Origin: Ixodes scapularis
Lineage: Eukaryota > Arthropoda > Arachnida > Ixodida > Ixodidae
Length of the DNA stretch: 64,000 nt
Direction: 5' to 3'
Assembly: GCF_016920785.2 (NCBI RefSeq)
Contig: NW_024609846.1
Coordinates: forward strand, 111,962,831-112,026,830
Shown here: positions 1 through 12,938 of the stretch, piece by piece
Numbering within the stretch: position 1 is the first letter of the stretch
Layout: the number at the start of each line of letters is the position of its first letter
The notes under the pieces: model-generated
Databases searched by the model: none
What the model was told of the DNA's origin: nothing
Seen by the model: the letters and a program-made list of their open reading frames with translations, nothing else
Position numbers and translations under genes: made by a program

Positions 1-55
1 AAGCCAACTCTGCTAGATTATCTCAGTCGCGGAACTCCCGCAGTGGGGGTAACTT

Positions 56-90
56 CCCCCCCCCCCCCCCCGCCCCACACACACACAGGC
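56..90. repeat. Poly-C tract followed by short CA repeat
   Basis: A run of 16 C residues (56-71) is followed, after one G, by a short C-rich stretch and a CA dinucleotide run. It is simple-sequence DNA with no gene in it. Confidence 0.95.
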
Positions 91-1700
91 ACTTCAGTCC
101 GCCTCCCGTTGTTCGAAGCGCCATCTAGACTTTTGTTGCAAAACTGTGCACTTCACAGAGTACGATGAAACGCCATCTAGACGCTGTGCATCAAAACACA
201 TGCATTCCATAAAATACACTGCAAGTACCATAGCAGCCGTCCAGCGTGTCGAACGACGGGAGGCGAGCCGTGGTGACAGAGTACTGCTCGTGCAAGCCGC
301 GTCTATGAGCAGTTCCACAACTGAGCTAATCTGATGACGTTGGCGCAAGCGAGGCCGAAGGCACAAGCGCAGTGCTTCTATGGTCAACACTGAGGTCAAA
401 CCAGCTGCCCTTGTTTTCGCCTTGCTTCTGAGCATGTATTTCTTGAAGCGTTAACTGTGAACTGCCGCATTTATTAATTTGCAAAAAGAAGGAGAATGCA
501 CACCGGCATGGCGCAATAATGTTACATGCAAGCCGCGCATAGTGCTAAGTAGGCCGAACTTGCATATTTTTTTCCTTTCAAGCTACGTGCCGCCGTAGAA
601 TCAAAGAGCTGAGTTGGATGACCACATTCACGGTTGTCACACCACCATCATTAACGCCCGGCCTAATTCACGCACGTACCGAATGTGAAGAAAAAAACAT
701 TTCTACACAGTTAGAAACTTAAATGTAATATGGTCTTAACTCTCACGTTACGATACAACAAAGCGCGTATTTTCTTTTTCTTTTGTTTGCAACTATGAGA
801 TGGCTCAGAAAATGACCGATATGTAAAGCGGCCGATAGAAGCCACGGAAGTCAAATCACCGCTGTGCGCTAAAGTCCCTGCAAAACTCACGCTTGGCGTT
901 CCTTACAAGCACCGACAACCACGGGTGGCGAAGGCGATAGACACAAACCACGAGACCACGAGCGACAGACGCACCGCCGTTTCCTTTCAGGGCAACTTCA
1001 TAGCCGCACAATAGCCGCTCATTCTAGTGCGGCACCGCCATTTGCTCCCAAGCGCCGCACGAGGCACGGGATCGTGTATTGGCTTGTTTGATAATTTGGT
1101 GCCGCTTGCAAAACAAAGAAACACATCCGAGTGGCTTCATTGAGAGCGTGGGACTTTACGGGGTAACGTAGGGACTCGCGGAGCACGACGTTGCGTGGCA
1201 CGTTTTAACTGCTCTAGATTGGCTGCGTAGGTCAAGGGATCGGCCAGGGTCACTCTAAAATTGAAAATAAAAGCTCGTCGCGGGGCGGCGAGACACAGGA
1301 CGTTGCCATGGCATCACTACGTGATACATGCGTCACCTCTCATTGGTCTTCTTTTTTTGTGCGGCGCAGCAGACAGAAATCTCATACAGACCATTCTTCG
1401 GCAAAACAGTCAAACCGAACTCGGCGGTGCACGGAAACAAAGGACTCGTGCCGCGAGTCACCGTCCGTGCACTCTCGTGAAAACAGCAACGACAACAAAT
1501 GCTCTGGCTCTATACATTTGGTGCTGGTGTCGCCATCCCTTTGAACTTATTGAAAATAAAGCTAGCGAAAACTGCCCTGTTAAATTTCTTTACACAAATA
1601 CGCAAATACTAAGACTTTTAGGCTTCCCGTCAGGGTCTCAATATTACGGTAGGAGACAACGCTGGTACGTACTTCCATTCGTTCTGCCACTTTCATCATC
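91..1700. other. No supported gene; mixed-composition spacer
   Basis: No gene is supported here. The part at 830-1550 is richer in CpG than the DNA around it and contains a 166-codon open frame (1261-1761). That frame resembles no family I recognise, and its last 60 bases run into the inverted-repeat element that follows. It has no convincing start context or splice signals, so I treat it as chance. Confidence 0.6.
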
Positions 1701-2411
1701 TACAGGGTGCAACAGGGAGACGCCAGGCTCTTTAAATCGACCGGAAAATTCGGTTTCTTAACCAATCTTGCCACGACTTTGTGCAGCGTTGCCCACAGAT
1801 GGTGCATTTTTTCGTAAAATTTGCAAAGAGCGAACTTACCTGAGGGGAAAGTAAAGAAAGAAAAAGGCTCAGTTCCTATGAAAACGCAGCGACGCCACCG
1901 GTCTGCAAACAACGCGGCGCCGTTTCGCACGGGAGACAAAAGATGGCGCGAACGGTTCTCGACGCCAACTGCCGCCAACGAACGAGCAGACGACGCCGAG
2001 AGCCGGCCCTTTTGCAGACAAGGAACTGCAGTTCCTTGCTGTTACCGCGCCTGTCTTTTTTGTTTCTGCGACTGTCGCCGCCTGCGGAACGCGCTCCGCT
2101 TTTGAGTCGAAAAGATCGTCTGCTAACAAGGCCTGCTCTCGGCGCCGTATGCTCGTTCTTTGGCGGCGTTTGTTGCGCCATCTCTTGTCTCCCGTGCGAA
2201 ACGGCGCCGTGTTGTTTGCAGACCGGTGGCGTCGCTGCGTTTCCATAGGAGCTAAGCCTTTTTCTTTCTTTACTTTTTCCTTAGTAAGTTCGCTCTTCGC
2301 AAATTTTAGAAAAACAAAAATGCACCATCAGTGGGCAACGCTGCACAAAGTCGTAGCGCGATAGGTTAAGGTCGATTTAAAGAGCCTGGCGTCTCCTTGT
2401 TTCACCCTGTA
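1701..2411. mobile_element. Foldback (long inverted-repeat) DNA element, TA-flanked
   Basis: Two inverted arms of about 300 bases face each other. The left arm opens TACAGGGTG (1701) and the right arm closes CACCCTGTA (ending 2411). Both contain the same segments in inverse order, including AGACGCCAGGCTC and CGACGCCACCGGTCTGCAAA near their starts. The centre carries a perfect 18-bp palindrome around CTGCAG (2020-2037). TA on both sides, with CAGGGTG termini, fits the TA target preference of Tc1/mariner-type transposases, so the mobile unit is 1703-2409 (707 bp). The open frames inside are mirror images of each other and encode nothing I recognise. It is non-autonomous. The class assignment is inference from TA and the terminal bases. 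Confidence 0.8.
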
Positions 2412-2698
2412 CGTAAACTTAATTTAAAATTTAAGTTTAAGTTAAATTAAAAATGGTCATAATTTTGAATTTTAGTAAAACCCTCCAGCACTTTTAGGCG
2501 AAAATCCAAAGGTCGTGCGACCTTCACTGCATCTTCATAGTGCACCTAAAATCAATCAATACTCTAGTGCATTCATGAAACTCGGATTTGTGTATCGAAA
2601 TTTGCCCCTTAAGTGACGAGCGGGTGAGTCCCTTGAGTTACACCAAGTAATGAGAATACCCTCCAAAAATAAAACAGCTGTAACAAAAAAAAGAGCAG

Positions 2699-2729
<31 letters not shown>

Positions 2730-3181
2730 CGTTGTCTCGGTTATGACAACCTAAAAGAAGTTGCTGGCCAAAAGGCCGAGAAAAAAAAAAAAAACTGCCC
2801 GAGTGATGTGCAACAGCTTGCTTTGACGGTCAAATACGCATAAAAAAAAAAGAAAGCAGAAGTGACGCAGGTGGGAAAGGGGAGGAGGGGGGAGGAAAAA
2901 CGAAACAATTTCACAGATTGAAATGAAAAAGATAAAAGAATAACAATTCTGTACAGCGCAAGTATAAAAGCTATAAAAGGTTTAAAATTTATATTGGGGA
3001 AACTTCCAAATGATGTTATTTCTTTTTAAAATACAATAAATCACGCTGAAACATGAAGCTAATGCGCAGTAGTATATATATTTATTAGTCTTTCCTCTCT
3101 CAAATGTCAGCTTAACAATATATTGTGCAAGAACTGGTGTCACACCTGTAGCTTGAACAAAAGACATGAAGACACTACTTA
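2412..3181. other. AT-rich spacer with long T and A tracts
   Basis: No gene is visible. The stretch holds a T tract at about 2699-2724, A tracts near 2780 and 2840, and a G-rich patch near 2877-2895. Confidence 0.7.
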
Positions 3182-3294
3182 TACAATTTTTTTACGAAAG
3201 AGTTACACATAAAAGACAAAACACGGACAGCATTGCGGAAAATGGACGTTCCGTGCTCTGTCTTTTATGTGTAGTCCTTCGTAAAAAATTGTAC
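3182..3294. repeat. Short hairpin repeat
   Basis: Arms of about 47 bases (3182-3229 and 3249-3294) are inverted copies sharing ACACATAAAAGACA and TTACGAA-type blocks. The loop is about 20 bases. The arms differ by several substitutions and small gaps. No terminal duplication could be set, so its class is unknown. Confidence 0.7.
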
Positions 3295-4802
3295 GCAATA
3301 CCAACGCGCTTCTTAAAAAAACAGTGCACTGCTTATGTTCACAACCATTGGATGCGCTGATGACACCCCCCCCCCCTTTTTTTTATGTCATTGATCCGCA
3401 CCACGTGGGCTCGATGCGCAGTTAAAAGAACTAACCAGAAGTTCATGCGCAATATAAACAAAAGAAGACTTAACCAAACTGTCGTTTAATGTTCAAGCGG
3501 AGGTGTTCACTTGCTACGCAACTGACGCTCTCCTACAACCCCAAGTTGCTGGCGTAGGCTCGCCAGTTTTCGAACACCCGAAATCTCCATTAAAAATGCT
3601 TCCATTGCATTGAAACGTGCAACATATCATTCTGCTCAACAGCAGCTCTGAACGTTACTGTTGAACAAAGAACTAATGAAAACCGCGATTACGAAAAATG
3701 CAGACTGGAGCCATTTTTTTTTTTTTTGAATAATAAATTCTTTTTTAGAGTTACACCAAGGACGTATCTACAGTCCGACTTAACAGCTAACTACACCCCG
3801 ATAATGGTGTATCGCCGAAATCCTCAGCTTATTTTCAAAGCTATGTAATCAGCAGGCTCTTTAGAGCTAAATATATTTAATAACTCTGGTATATAGCCGT
3901 CCTACAACGCTCGATTCAATATCATCAGATATCCGTGATATCAGACATCACGCCTAAAACAAGCAGAGCCAACATTCAATGAGCAATGATTAACTCTTCG
4001 CGCGTTAGAACCTAATGTATTAGCTAAAGCGGTCGTCCACAACATTAAACCGGTAACAGCAGTGAACGAAAAAATAGACTGATTAACACGAAAACATCAA
4101 ACACAAAGCATTTCGTTCACCATTTCACACCTCTACAAATTTTATGATGCATTATGCATAAATAAAATTTAATCTAAGCACGTTCAGTCAAAGACGCTAC
4201 TGCACACTCCCAGTTATTGCGCTACTACGGGGGTTTTTCTACCATTTATTTGCGCAGGTTGCATCGGGACACCAAACAGGTATCGTAAACACCAGTGGCT
4301 AGACGCCGTAAACCGCTCCTAACGACCCAACCGGCTCCACGAGTGATGCGCCCCCCCCCCCCTTCCCCACGTCACTGCCCACCCGCAGCAACACACCCGA
4401 GAAGAGCGTGGACGTTGCCACTGTCATTCCCGTCACCACCCCGGGGCCCAATTACAGGATGATCGGAGAGCGCCTTCCCTGTTCCCATGCTCCATAATTA
4501 AGACCGGGATATCCAATCGAGACGAGCGATGGAGATCCTTCCGCAATCCGTCGCGCCAAGTGCATGCCGCATCGGGACAACTGAAGGTATCAAGTACAAC
4601 AAACGAGAGTACCTTTCCTGCCTTCAGACTCTATTTATTTCTTATCGGCGATAAACTGAAGGTAAGGCGGATGCGGACAGAGCGCAGACATCATATCCTT
4701 TATCCTGATGTGCAAATTAACGAGCGTATAACGCAAATATTGGACGCCGTCGTACCAACCCCCGACTGTCTCGTACTTGCAATTTGCACCAACCAGCCAC
4801 CA
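3295..4802. other. AT-rich spacer
   Basis: No gene is visible. It includes a C12-T8 tract (3365-3384) and a C12 run near 4351-4362. The rest is ordinary AT-rich sequence with short chance frames. Confidence 0.6.
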
Positions 4803-4926
4803 TCTCTCTCTCTCTACTCTCTCTATCTCTCCCGTTCTCTATCTTTCACTCTTCCTCTATTTTGCTTTCCCTATTTTTCTCTTTCTTAGCTCTCTCTCTA
4901 TCTCTCTTTCTTCTTCTCTTTCTCTA
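4803..4926. repeat. CT-rich low-complexity tract
   Basis: About 120 bases are dominated by CT and CTTT repeats on the plus strand. The Ser/Leu-rich open frames on it are artefacts of this composition. Confidence 0.9.
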
Positions 4927-7900
4927 TCCGCTCCAACAGCCTGACAAGTTTCGCTGAAGCGTGAACATTTTCTTCTCACCACAATGTTCAAACCTTCGAC
5001 GGGCGCGTTAATGTTTCCTGTGGAAAATGCAATTAGAGTAATTAGAGGCCGGAGCGCGCCCTCAATTTTGTTAGGCATATGAGTTTGCTTTTTTTTGTGT
5101 GTGGTTTACGTTAAACAGTAAGCATAACTCAGCCTTCATTCGTTTTTTTTTTTTTGTTTAAGCAGATTTGTAGGCAAGATACCTTGCTTGTCTCGCAACC
5201 TAATTATTATTAGCGTCCCTAGATAGGCAAACACGACACGGTCAGACAATAAGAAAATTTCTATTAAAGAAATGTGTTTCTTTCAACGGCTAACACACCG
5301 GGCAATAGTTGTAGAGTTATTTTTTTATATTTAAATAATCGTACTTTATGAAACTTTCAGCGCAGGTTGATTTACCTCTAGGAAAAAAAAAAGACGTAAT
5401 CTTATAATAAGAGAACTTATATTCCTGTGCCGGTTCCAAGAGTACGTTCCATCCATTGCAAACTGCGCTTTACCTGTCATCAGTTTAGTAAAGAAAAAGA
5501 AACTTACTTTTATTGACAATATTCAATTTCCGCTCGAAACATTGGACGAAAAAATGCAATAGATCTAACCACACAATAAGCATAAGACCGTTATATAATT
5601 TCAAATATGCTGAAGCTCTATCACTTACCATGCTTTGCGTTTTTGTTAATATAACCTACACCGACGAAACTGCCGACGTCTTTATTTTAAAAGGAAAACG
5701 TGCGAGGATAGCTTAAGAAACCTGGCGACGGCGTGTTTCAAACATCTTACGTATTCTCGCTCCGCGGCCAATCAGACACCGGCCTTCGCCAATAACCACA
5801 CCGTATAACCAATCACAAAACAAGAAGCGTGATAATGATAATATTGTCAGGCCCCGCATTTATTAAGTTGTCAGTACTATAGCTTTCATCTTTAAACTGC
5901 CGTCATTCTTTTTTCTTCTCGTCAGAGCAAGAGGAAAAATTCAAAGCTCAATATAGACAATTTTAAATATGCTGTGCGGAATAGTTAACCCATCAGCCAA
6001 ACGTGAAGCACTACGCCACACCGGAGCCGAAACAAAGCCTATCAAAGGTAGACCAGCGCTCAGCGGAAAAGTTGTAGTTGTCTAGGATATTAACTTAATC
6101 AATTTCTCTAATTGGCGGTTCGCAGTGCCAGCTGTAAATCACCATTTCACTGAACGATATTGTGAATGGGAACGAAAAAAGAATCGCAATTAATTCAACA
6201 AATGTGGCTCAGTAATGTGTAAGGATGTAGGACTGGGCAACAACTATCTTATGGTCTCATAAACAGACGCCGCCGTGTAGCTTAAGCACTTTTGTCCAAA
6301 AAAAGGTATGAGCTTTTCTTTGCGACGGCTTAAGGCGAACTCCCGCCATATAAAATATTGCTCCTTCGTCAAAAAAATCTAGATATTCTGCTTTAAGCAG
6401 TCTTCAAAAGACACCTAAGAAGTTTCAGCCTAATATCTAAAGAGTACATTCAAACAATGAGCCTCACAAAGTCCTCTACAGGTCTACTTATTTTTACGCC
6501 AGAAGATGCCACTACTCCGCCTCTCTGTATCTATGCCCATATTTTATCACAGTTTCTTTTTCAATCCATTCAGATTTTTTTAAAGCTTGTTTAGGCGAGC
6601 AATGTACTACAATTTAGTCAAGGCCCGGCGACGCCACCGCAAGGATTCTTACTTGACCTAGGTCAATCACGGCCTGGAAACCCTTTAACAATAAATAAAG
6701 CTCGGTTAACAAAGTAACTACAGTGAGAGATCTTGGAAACAAATTACTTACCGCTTCATCTTAAACTTCTCTAAGGTACACATCATTACTAATCCAAACT
6801 TTCTAACGATCACAAAGCCACATGTAGCATTTCGTCCCGTAACCGTAAATACGTTTGCTTTACTCACTTTCTAAGGACTTGTAGAACCACGGATCGATGT
6901 AGAACTAAATATTTTAGCGTCCTCACTCACGATTCCTCGCCTCATCCCTCCCCCTTTTCTCCCACGCCCATCCTCGTCGTCGTAGCTCGCATTACGCCAA
7001 AGCTCAAAGATGGCTACGAGCTGTTTAAAGCAAAGTGCCGCAAAATAGGTCGTCGTAAGCGTAGCACCGCTGACAAAGGACGGGAACAAAGCAGTGCAGT
7101 CGCACCATTTATTCATCACGTTCTTTTTTGAGGACCGCGACAGCGTTTGGCGGTTGTCTCTCCACCCGGCGCACGGGGATGCATAATTCAATTATCGAAT
7201 CTCCTCAGGAAGCCCCGCAACTTGGACGAAAGTTCTTGCTCCCTGTTTCTCTCCCGCCCTCTTAGCAACACTCTCTCTACCCTTCTCTCTTTCTTTCTTG
7301 CTCTTTTTTTTTTTTTTTTTTTTGCGGGCGTTTTTTGACGAGACGACGCAATTTCGCAGTCTGCGTCCTCCCCAAGGATGGCCGGGAACCTTATCAAAAT
7401 TCAGGACCTCATCAAAAAACTTTTGCTTGTTCTTTTCTTTTTCCCCGCTGGAGCGGTCTCAGTATTTAGCCCATCGTCAGCACAACTTCCAAATGTACTT
7501 TTCTTAGCCTTTTTCTTTATTTCCCTACTTTTCTTCCTTCGTTTTCAAACTTTTTTTTTTGTTTTAAGACAAAAGTAAGCCTAAATGTAGAGCAATTGGG
7601 TTTAATACAACTGCTAAATATTTCATAATGGGGCGGCCAAACGGAGGAAAATTAGAGTAAAACGAAGGAAAAACTAAAGTAGAACGAAGTAAAACGATGA
7701 ACAAATTGTGGTGGCTTTCGTGGTCATTTTTGGTGAGGCAAGATGGATTGCTCTTCTCTTTTCAATGACGCTCCGGCTGTAGGTATATTCAATCCGAAAT
7801 GGGGAACGTGACACAGGCTTTCACGGACTACATGAGCTACAACAGTGCCTTCTGCTTCTTTGGCGTATACCTGCTGGTTTCTAAATGAACCTTTGGTGTC

Positions 7901-8965
7901 AACTAGCGATGAAACACGAAGTTTCGATTCCTTACTTTTATCTCTAACAAATTGACAGATATTGGAGACTTTTGGGGAACGCAGAAGCAGAAGTCAATTT
8001 TGAAATTTTACTTGCCCAATCAGCGAAGGGCATCTGGCACGCCCCAGAGGAAGACTGAGGATTAATTTTGATTGCATAGATATATTTTAACGTGCAACTG
8101 ACACCTCAGTTGCACGGCACTTTATACACAATTATAAATCTTCCTCCAACTGGTGGGCACTCTCAGCTTAGAATTGGAACCCACCAACTGAGGATCTGGA
8201 GGACAAACGAAGAAAAAGGCCGCATTGGGTGCTGCAGTTCATGCTGCTCGCGTAGGTACGGAACACGACACAGTTAAGGAAAACAAGAAATCAATGGTTT
8301 TTATTTTTGTTTCTAAGGGAAAAGAAGACTGTCCTACAAACTACTATTTTTTTAGTAGCACGGTTACTTGGAAAAGCAACATAGGCTCTAAAGTTTGATA
8401 TTAATCGCTGTCATTCCTCGGCAAAAGTAGACATTCGTGTTTGCGCTAACTATGTCGCCCAATGAACTACGGATTATACCGTGGTAATAATATTTCTTGA
8501 CTTTGTACATCAACTACGTGCTTCTGAACCAAACACTCGACACGTGCCAAGTTTATTATTTTGTATATTATTTTATTTTTAAATTTAATTTTGCTTTATT
8601 AAGTTCGGGGTGACCGTTCATAATATAACTCACTCCATATTCTGAACGCTTCATCTATAAATTTGCATATACATTAGAGAAAATCTAAAGCATTTTTGGG
8701 TGTATTTTTTATAAATATACTCTGGGAGCCGTCTCTGCGTAATTAGTTGGTGAAGTTATTAGTCGCGGTTTTTTGTTTTTGATAAGTCTAGGCGTTTACA
8801 AAATGTTCCCATTTATGTCTACACGTGGGTCATCAAAACTACATAATAATGTCACAGAACGTTTGCATTAAAAAAATGGATCAGTACTCTAATAGTACAC
8901 ACTTTAAACGTTAAGCGAGAGTACAATTTATTCCAAAGCTTTGAGTACAGGGTAGCTAAATGCAA
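4927..8965. other. AT-rich spacer without recognisable genes
   Basis: Four kilobases show only short frames. A pyrimidine-rich tract at 7241-7327 ends in a long T run and accounts for the Phe/Ser-rich frames there. No repeat end, RNA gene or family motif was recognised. Confidence 0.55.
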
Positions 8966-8986
8966 CCCCCCCCCCCCCCCCCCCCC
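8966..8986. repeat. Poly-C tract, 21 bases
   Basis: An uninterrupted run of 21 C residues. Such runs are prone to length error in assemblies. Confidence 0.97.
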
Positions 8987-9068
8987 TGTCGTTGCAATTC
9001 CGACATATACTTATTTTGACGTCTTCACATGTTTGAGCTTAAATTTCAGCGGAATATTGACTCCTAAG

Positions 9069-9170
9069 ATGGCTTCCAAGGCCAAAAGAAAGAACGAAGT
9101 GGACCCGGTTGTTGCATATATCGTAATATTTTTTTTTGTTTTTTTCAATGCAATTCCAGAAGAAATATGA
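9069..9170 (+). CDS. Very weak exon candidate, 33-codon ORF
   Basis: An ATG in fair context (AAGATGG) opens a frame beginning MASKAKRKNEVDPVVAYI, which has a basic KAKRK patch and non-repetitive composition for 18 codons. It then runs into a T tract and degenerates to Phe-rich residues before a stop. A GTAATA after codon 18 could serve as a weak splice donor. Nothing identifies a family and no partner exon is visible, so chance is the more likely explanation. Confidence 0.12.
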   Translation: MASKAKRKNEVDPVVAYIVIFFFVFFNAIPEEI

Positions 9171-9945
9171 GCACTTTTCACAGGACGGGCTGGAGTATGC
9201 TTTCGAATCACCATGGAAGTGACTTCCGAGTCATTTTGTGCCCATAAATCGAATGAGTAGCAGCTTTAAAATTGTTAAGTTTGAAACAAAGCAGTGATTT
9301 TGCTTCTGCTCAACCAAACAGTGGAATTTGAGAATAAACCTCCCTGTTGATACGTTCTAACCCTATGCGAAATCAATAGATATTTTTAAGGATCCTGCTA
9401 CCGAATATTTCGGGGAATGAAGCTTTAGTGACCGAAACGCAAAATTTGAAAAAGCCGTCAAAACGAGCTATGATCGGCAAACGTGGTTTCCTCAGAAGTA
9501 TTCAGTTTCTAATTGCACGGATCAATCTTCATTATAATGAAATAGAAAAAAGAGCATCGTAAATTATAAGCAAGCAATTGAAGTTTTGGAAGACAATGGT
9601 GTACAACCATGCAGTTAAAAAAAAAAACGCCAAGAGGTTGTGCCACAAGTAGATGAAAATCTTTATGGCGGATCTGGAGGTACCTCCCGAATACTCCTTG
9701 TTCTCCTCGCAAGCCTCATTAAGCACAAGGTATGCACTGGCATGGCTTGATAAAGTGCTGCGAATTAAAATATAATTTTGTAAATTTGAAACACACAGGG
9801 GAAAGGGATTAACCTTCTGCAAAACACAAAACGTGAATGAAAACAAAATATGTTTCCCCACAAGCAAGGTTTAGATAACACTTTTTATATCGTTCTTTGT
9901 GATGGTGAATTTAAACATTTTGATTTAATTCCTCTTCTTTTTTCC

Positions 9946-9970
9946 GGGGGGGGGGGGGGGGGGGGGGGGG
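9946..9970. repeat. Poly-G tract, 25 bases
   Basis: A run of 25 G residues follows CTTTTTTCC and runs into a G-rich tail. It is the longest homopolymer of G or C in the window. Confidence 0.97.
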
Positions 9971-12390
9971 AGGAGAGGGGGATCGGCCTATATTAGAACG
10001 GCTCCCTACCTCCCTTGGCTCTCTGATTTAATATATTTTTGTTATTTTTTTTTTTACATTCAGCTATTAGAGAACGTGCTTGTCGCGAATTCCACGAAGT
10101 ACTGCAGTTTTCCCTCAACGATGCATTATTACGAAATTTATGTCCCCTTACGGAACAGTTTTTAATATCTGAGTAATTAACCGCATATTAGAATATTAAT
10201 TTTATTTGTCTCACTCTTGGGTTTTATGGGGGAGACACCTTAAGGCTATTTCTCTTAGATATAAAGGGAATCGTGCAGCTTTCTTTTACGTGTTACAATT
10301 ATTTATTTTTATTTCTTCCTGCGTTTTTAAAAAGGAAGTGACCTACAACTGCATGCATATATATATGTCTGTGTGTGTGTTTACAAAGGCCACGAAAACA
10401 AATTAAATCTTTGCGGATCCACAAGAATAAAGTATATATTTTGTGTTCCCCCAGAAAATAATTTTTCTTTCTGTGATTCCATTTTAAGCTTTATTTAACT
10501 TGCGATTTAGAAAGTAACGCTCCTGCTCGAAGGACATATGCTTCAAATACATTATCACGGCAAACCCTGGCATACATTTTTGAGTGCCTGTGTGCGTGTG
10601 TTCATGTGCCTTCGTGTGTTTGAGTATATAGTGCCAGAAAGATTTATCTTAATTAAAATACAGTTGAAATAACTCGGAAACAAGTTGTATGTGTTTTTAT
10701 AAATCCCCTTGTTTGCAGGCTCAAAGAACTAAATATGTCCGAAGCAAGCAAGAACAAATAAAACGAAAGCTGTCTGCGCTTTAACAAGAAATATTATGTT
10801 GAATTTTTTTCGTCATCTCGTATGGCAATATGCTTGCAAATGCTAGGCAAAATTAGCTCAGCAAGAATACCTATATTATAAAAGATTATATATGTATAGT
10901 TATGTGTTTATTGCAAAATAGTTTTAATATATGTCATTCCCAAGCATCAAAGCCATACGGTGTTTTAATATACTAGAACCGCAGAAGGATATGCATCCTC
11001 ACTGAAGGGGAAGCAGAAAGCACTATATTTCAATATTGTCTTCGCAGGAGGTTCTGAAGTTTTGTATCCTGCCGAAAAACAGTTTCTATAAATCTGTTTA
11101 ACCCGTAAACACGTCATCATTGTCACAGACAAGGTTTTTGCGTTGCCCTTTAAGCGTGCTAATGTTTGAGCAAAGCTAGTGTTTTATTCACCCATTTTTA
11201 TATTGCATCAGTCCCCTCATTGAAATAAAGGTGCTTCACAAAACGCAATCTTCGTTTTGTGTGGTTTTAATTAAAATTATTTTATTCCGCATTACACATT
11301 TTTAACTACAAAAAATATGTCTGTGTGTGCTATAAAATTACATATAAAAGGTTACGCATTTTATCTAGATTAGAATGCCAGTACCTGCTTTTTTGTAATG
11401 TCACTTAACTATAATGTGACACTGGGGTAGAAAAATACGGCCCTAAAGCTGTAAGTGATCCCAGCTCCAGGGGTGCAATTTCAGAACTTTAGAAAATCTT
11501 GCCAACCCGGTGTGATCATTTTCACGTAAACATTCCACGCTCGCACTTCTTTTCTTCCTTTTCTTTATGCGCATAGATGTCAATTCATTAGATTTTGCTA
11601 AGTACAAAAGAGTATTCAATTTTTTTTATATAAAGAAGTAGGTTAGCATGAAATCTTATATTGCAAAAGCGGTGTAGCAGCCAAAACTTTTAAATCTTTA
11701 GAAAATAGTATATTTTCGTTTAAATTATTGTGAACGTTTTGTCTCTGATTTCTTTACACCTCGTGGTTTATTTAAATTTTTAAAAACGCACTATGGCAAA
11801 TAAAAAGCTCAAAAATAAAAATTTCCTCTGAGCAACAACAAACATCGCAATGTTCCCTGGAATATTTTAGATAACAGTCATAGGATATCAATAGGCGGTA
11901 ATTAGACTTTTGAACGCGTTTAGTTTTTATTCCGTAACTCTACAAACAAAAATATTTTCACTAAATTTGATGGGCCGTATCAGCAAAACTATCGATGTAT
12001 GTGTTCCTTGAAACAATTAGAGTAATGTTCTCGAAGATTATAATTGCCTATGTATCATAAAACAAAAATAATTACGCTTTTGATATTTTCTTGAGTACTG
12101 TCAATCACAGGGAATGTCCCGAAAAGTTGGCCATCATCAAAAACCGACAAAAAATTATCCCAAAGGCCTCGTCCTGTATAAGATTTACCCACCAAACAAA
12201 ATAAAAAACGGAACCACCACACATGCCCACCATTCGACAAAGTTTAAAAAATAAAAAAATCCTTGTGTAAATTTAATTTTTTTTTTGGATGTCAAAAAAA
12301 AAGGTTCTTTGTGGTGTTTAAGTGAGTTCTAGCTTAGGTATATGCCCCCACCCTGAACCCAACAAAAAAGAAAGATATCAACCCCTTGCG
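9971..12390. other. Strongly AT-rich spacer
   Basis: No gene, tRNA or repeat end was recognised. Scattered AATAAA hexamers and T tracts occur but are not associated with a coding frame. Confidence 0.6.
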
Positions 12391-12938
12391 GATTTCGAAC
12401 GGTGTTGGCGTTAACGCGCTACAAGTAATGGCGTTGCGGCTAACGCGTTCCTTTTTTGGTGACGTAGTAACGTACTTCCGTTACTTATTTCGTGTAACGT
12501 GTAACGTAGTGACGTTGCTCGTTACATATTCTTCCTAAGACTTAAAATAATAATACTTTAATAATTTTCGAGTTTCTACGCGCCAGGCCATGCAATTTTT
12601 GAAGTTCTGTTGCAGTTTTTCGTGTGTTTTTTCTCGTAAGTATTTAAATGGAACGATAAAAAAGATAAGATAATTATGTCCAGTTTCTAGATGTACATAA
12701 TGTTTCTTGACATTTGGCGCTGATGCCTACCTGTAACGTCAAAAAAGTGAAACGTGCAATTTAATAATTTGAAACAAGAGTCAAGCAAAAGAAACGTGCG
12801 TTACTTTTTAACGGTAACATTAACGCGTTCCTCTTAGTTTGAGGTAACGGAGGTCGGTAACGCGTTCCTTTTATTTGCAAGTAACGAGTAACGTAGTTCG
12901 TCAATTTTTTTTGGTAACGCCCACAACACTAATTTCGA
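12391..12938. mobile_element. hAT-like non-autonomous element with 8-bp target duplication
   Basis: GATTTCGA (12391-12398) and AATTTCGA (12931-12938) flank a 532-bp unit and differ at one of eight bases, as expected of an old hAT target duplication. The left end begins ACGGTGTTGGCGTTAACG. The right end, read inverted, begins AGTGTTGTGGGCGTTACC. The interior repeats TAACG, GTAACG and AACGCGTT motifs near both ends. Open frames within it are short and unrecognised, so it needs a transposase from elsewhere. The family call rests on the 8-bp duplication and the GTGTTGGGCG-type terminus. Confidence 0.65.

Noticed and set aside
1261..1761. 166-codon plus-strand ORF
   Set aside because: No motif, poor start context, and the last 60 bases are the terminus of the foldback element. 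Overlapping frames are equally open.
7241..7578. Overlapping Phe/Ser-rich ORFs as small secreted proteins
   Set aside because: Produced by pyrimidine tracts; all three frames look alike.
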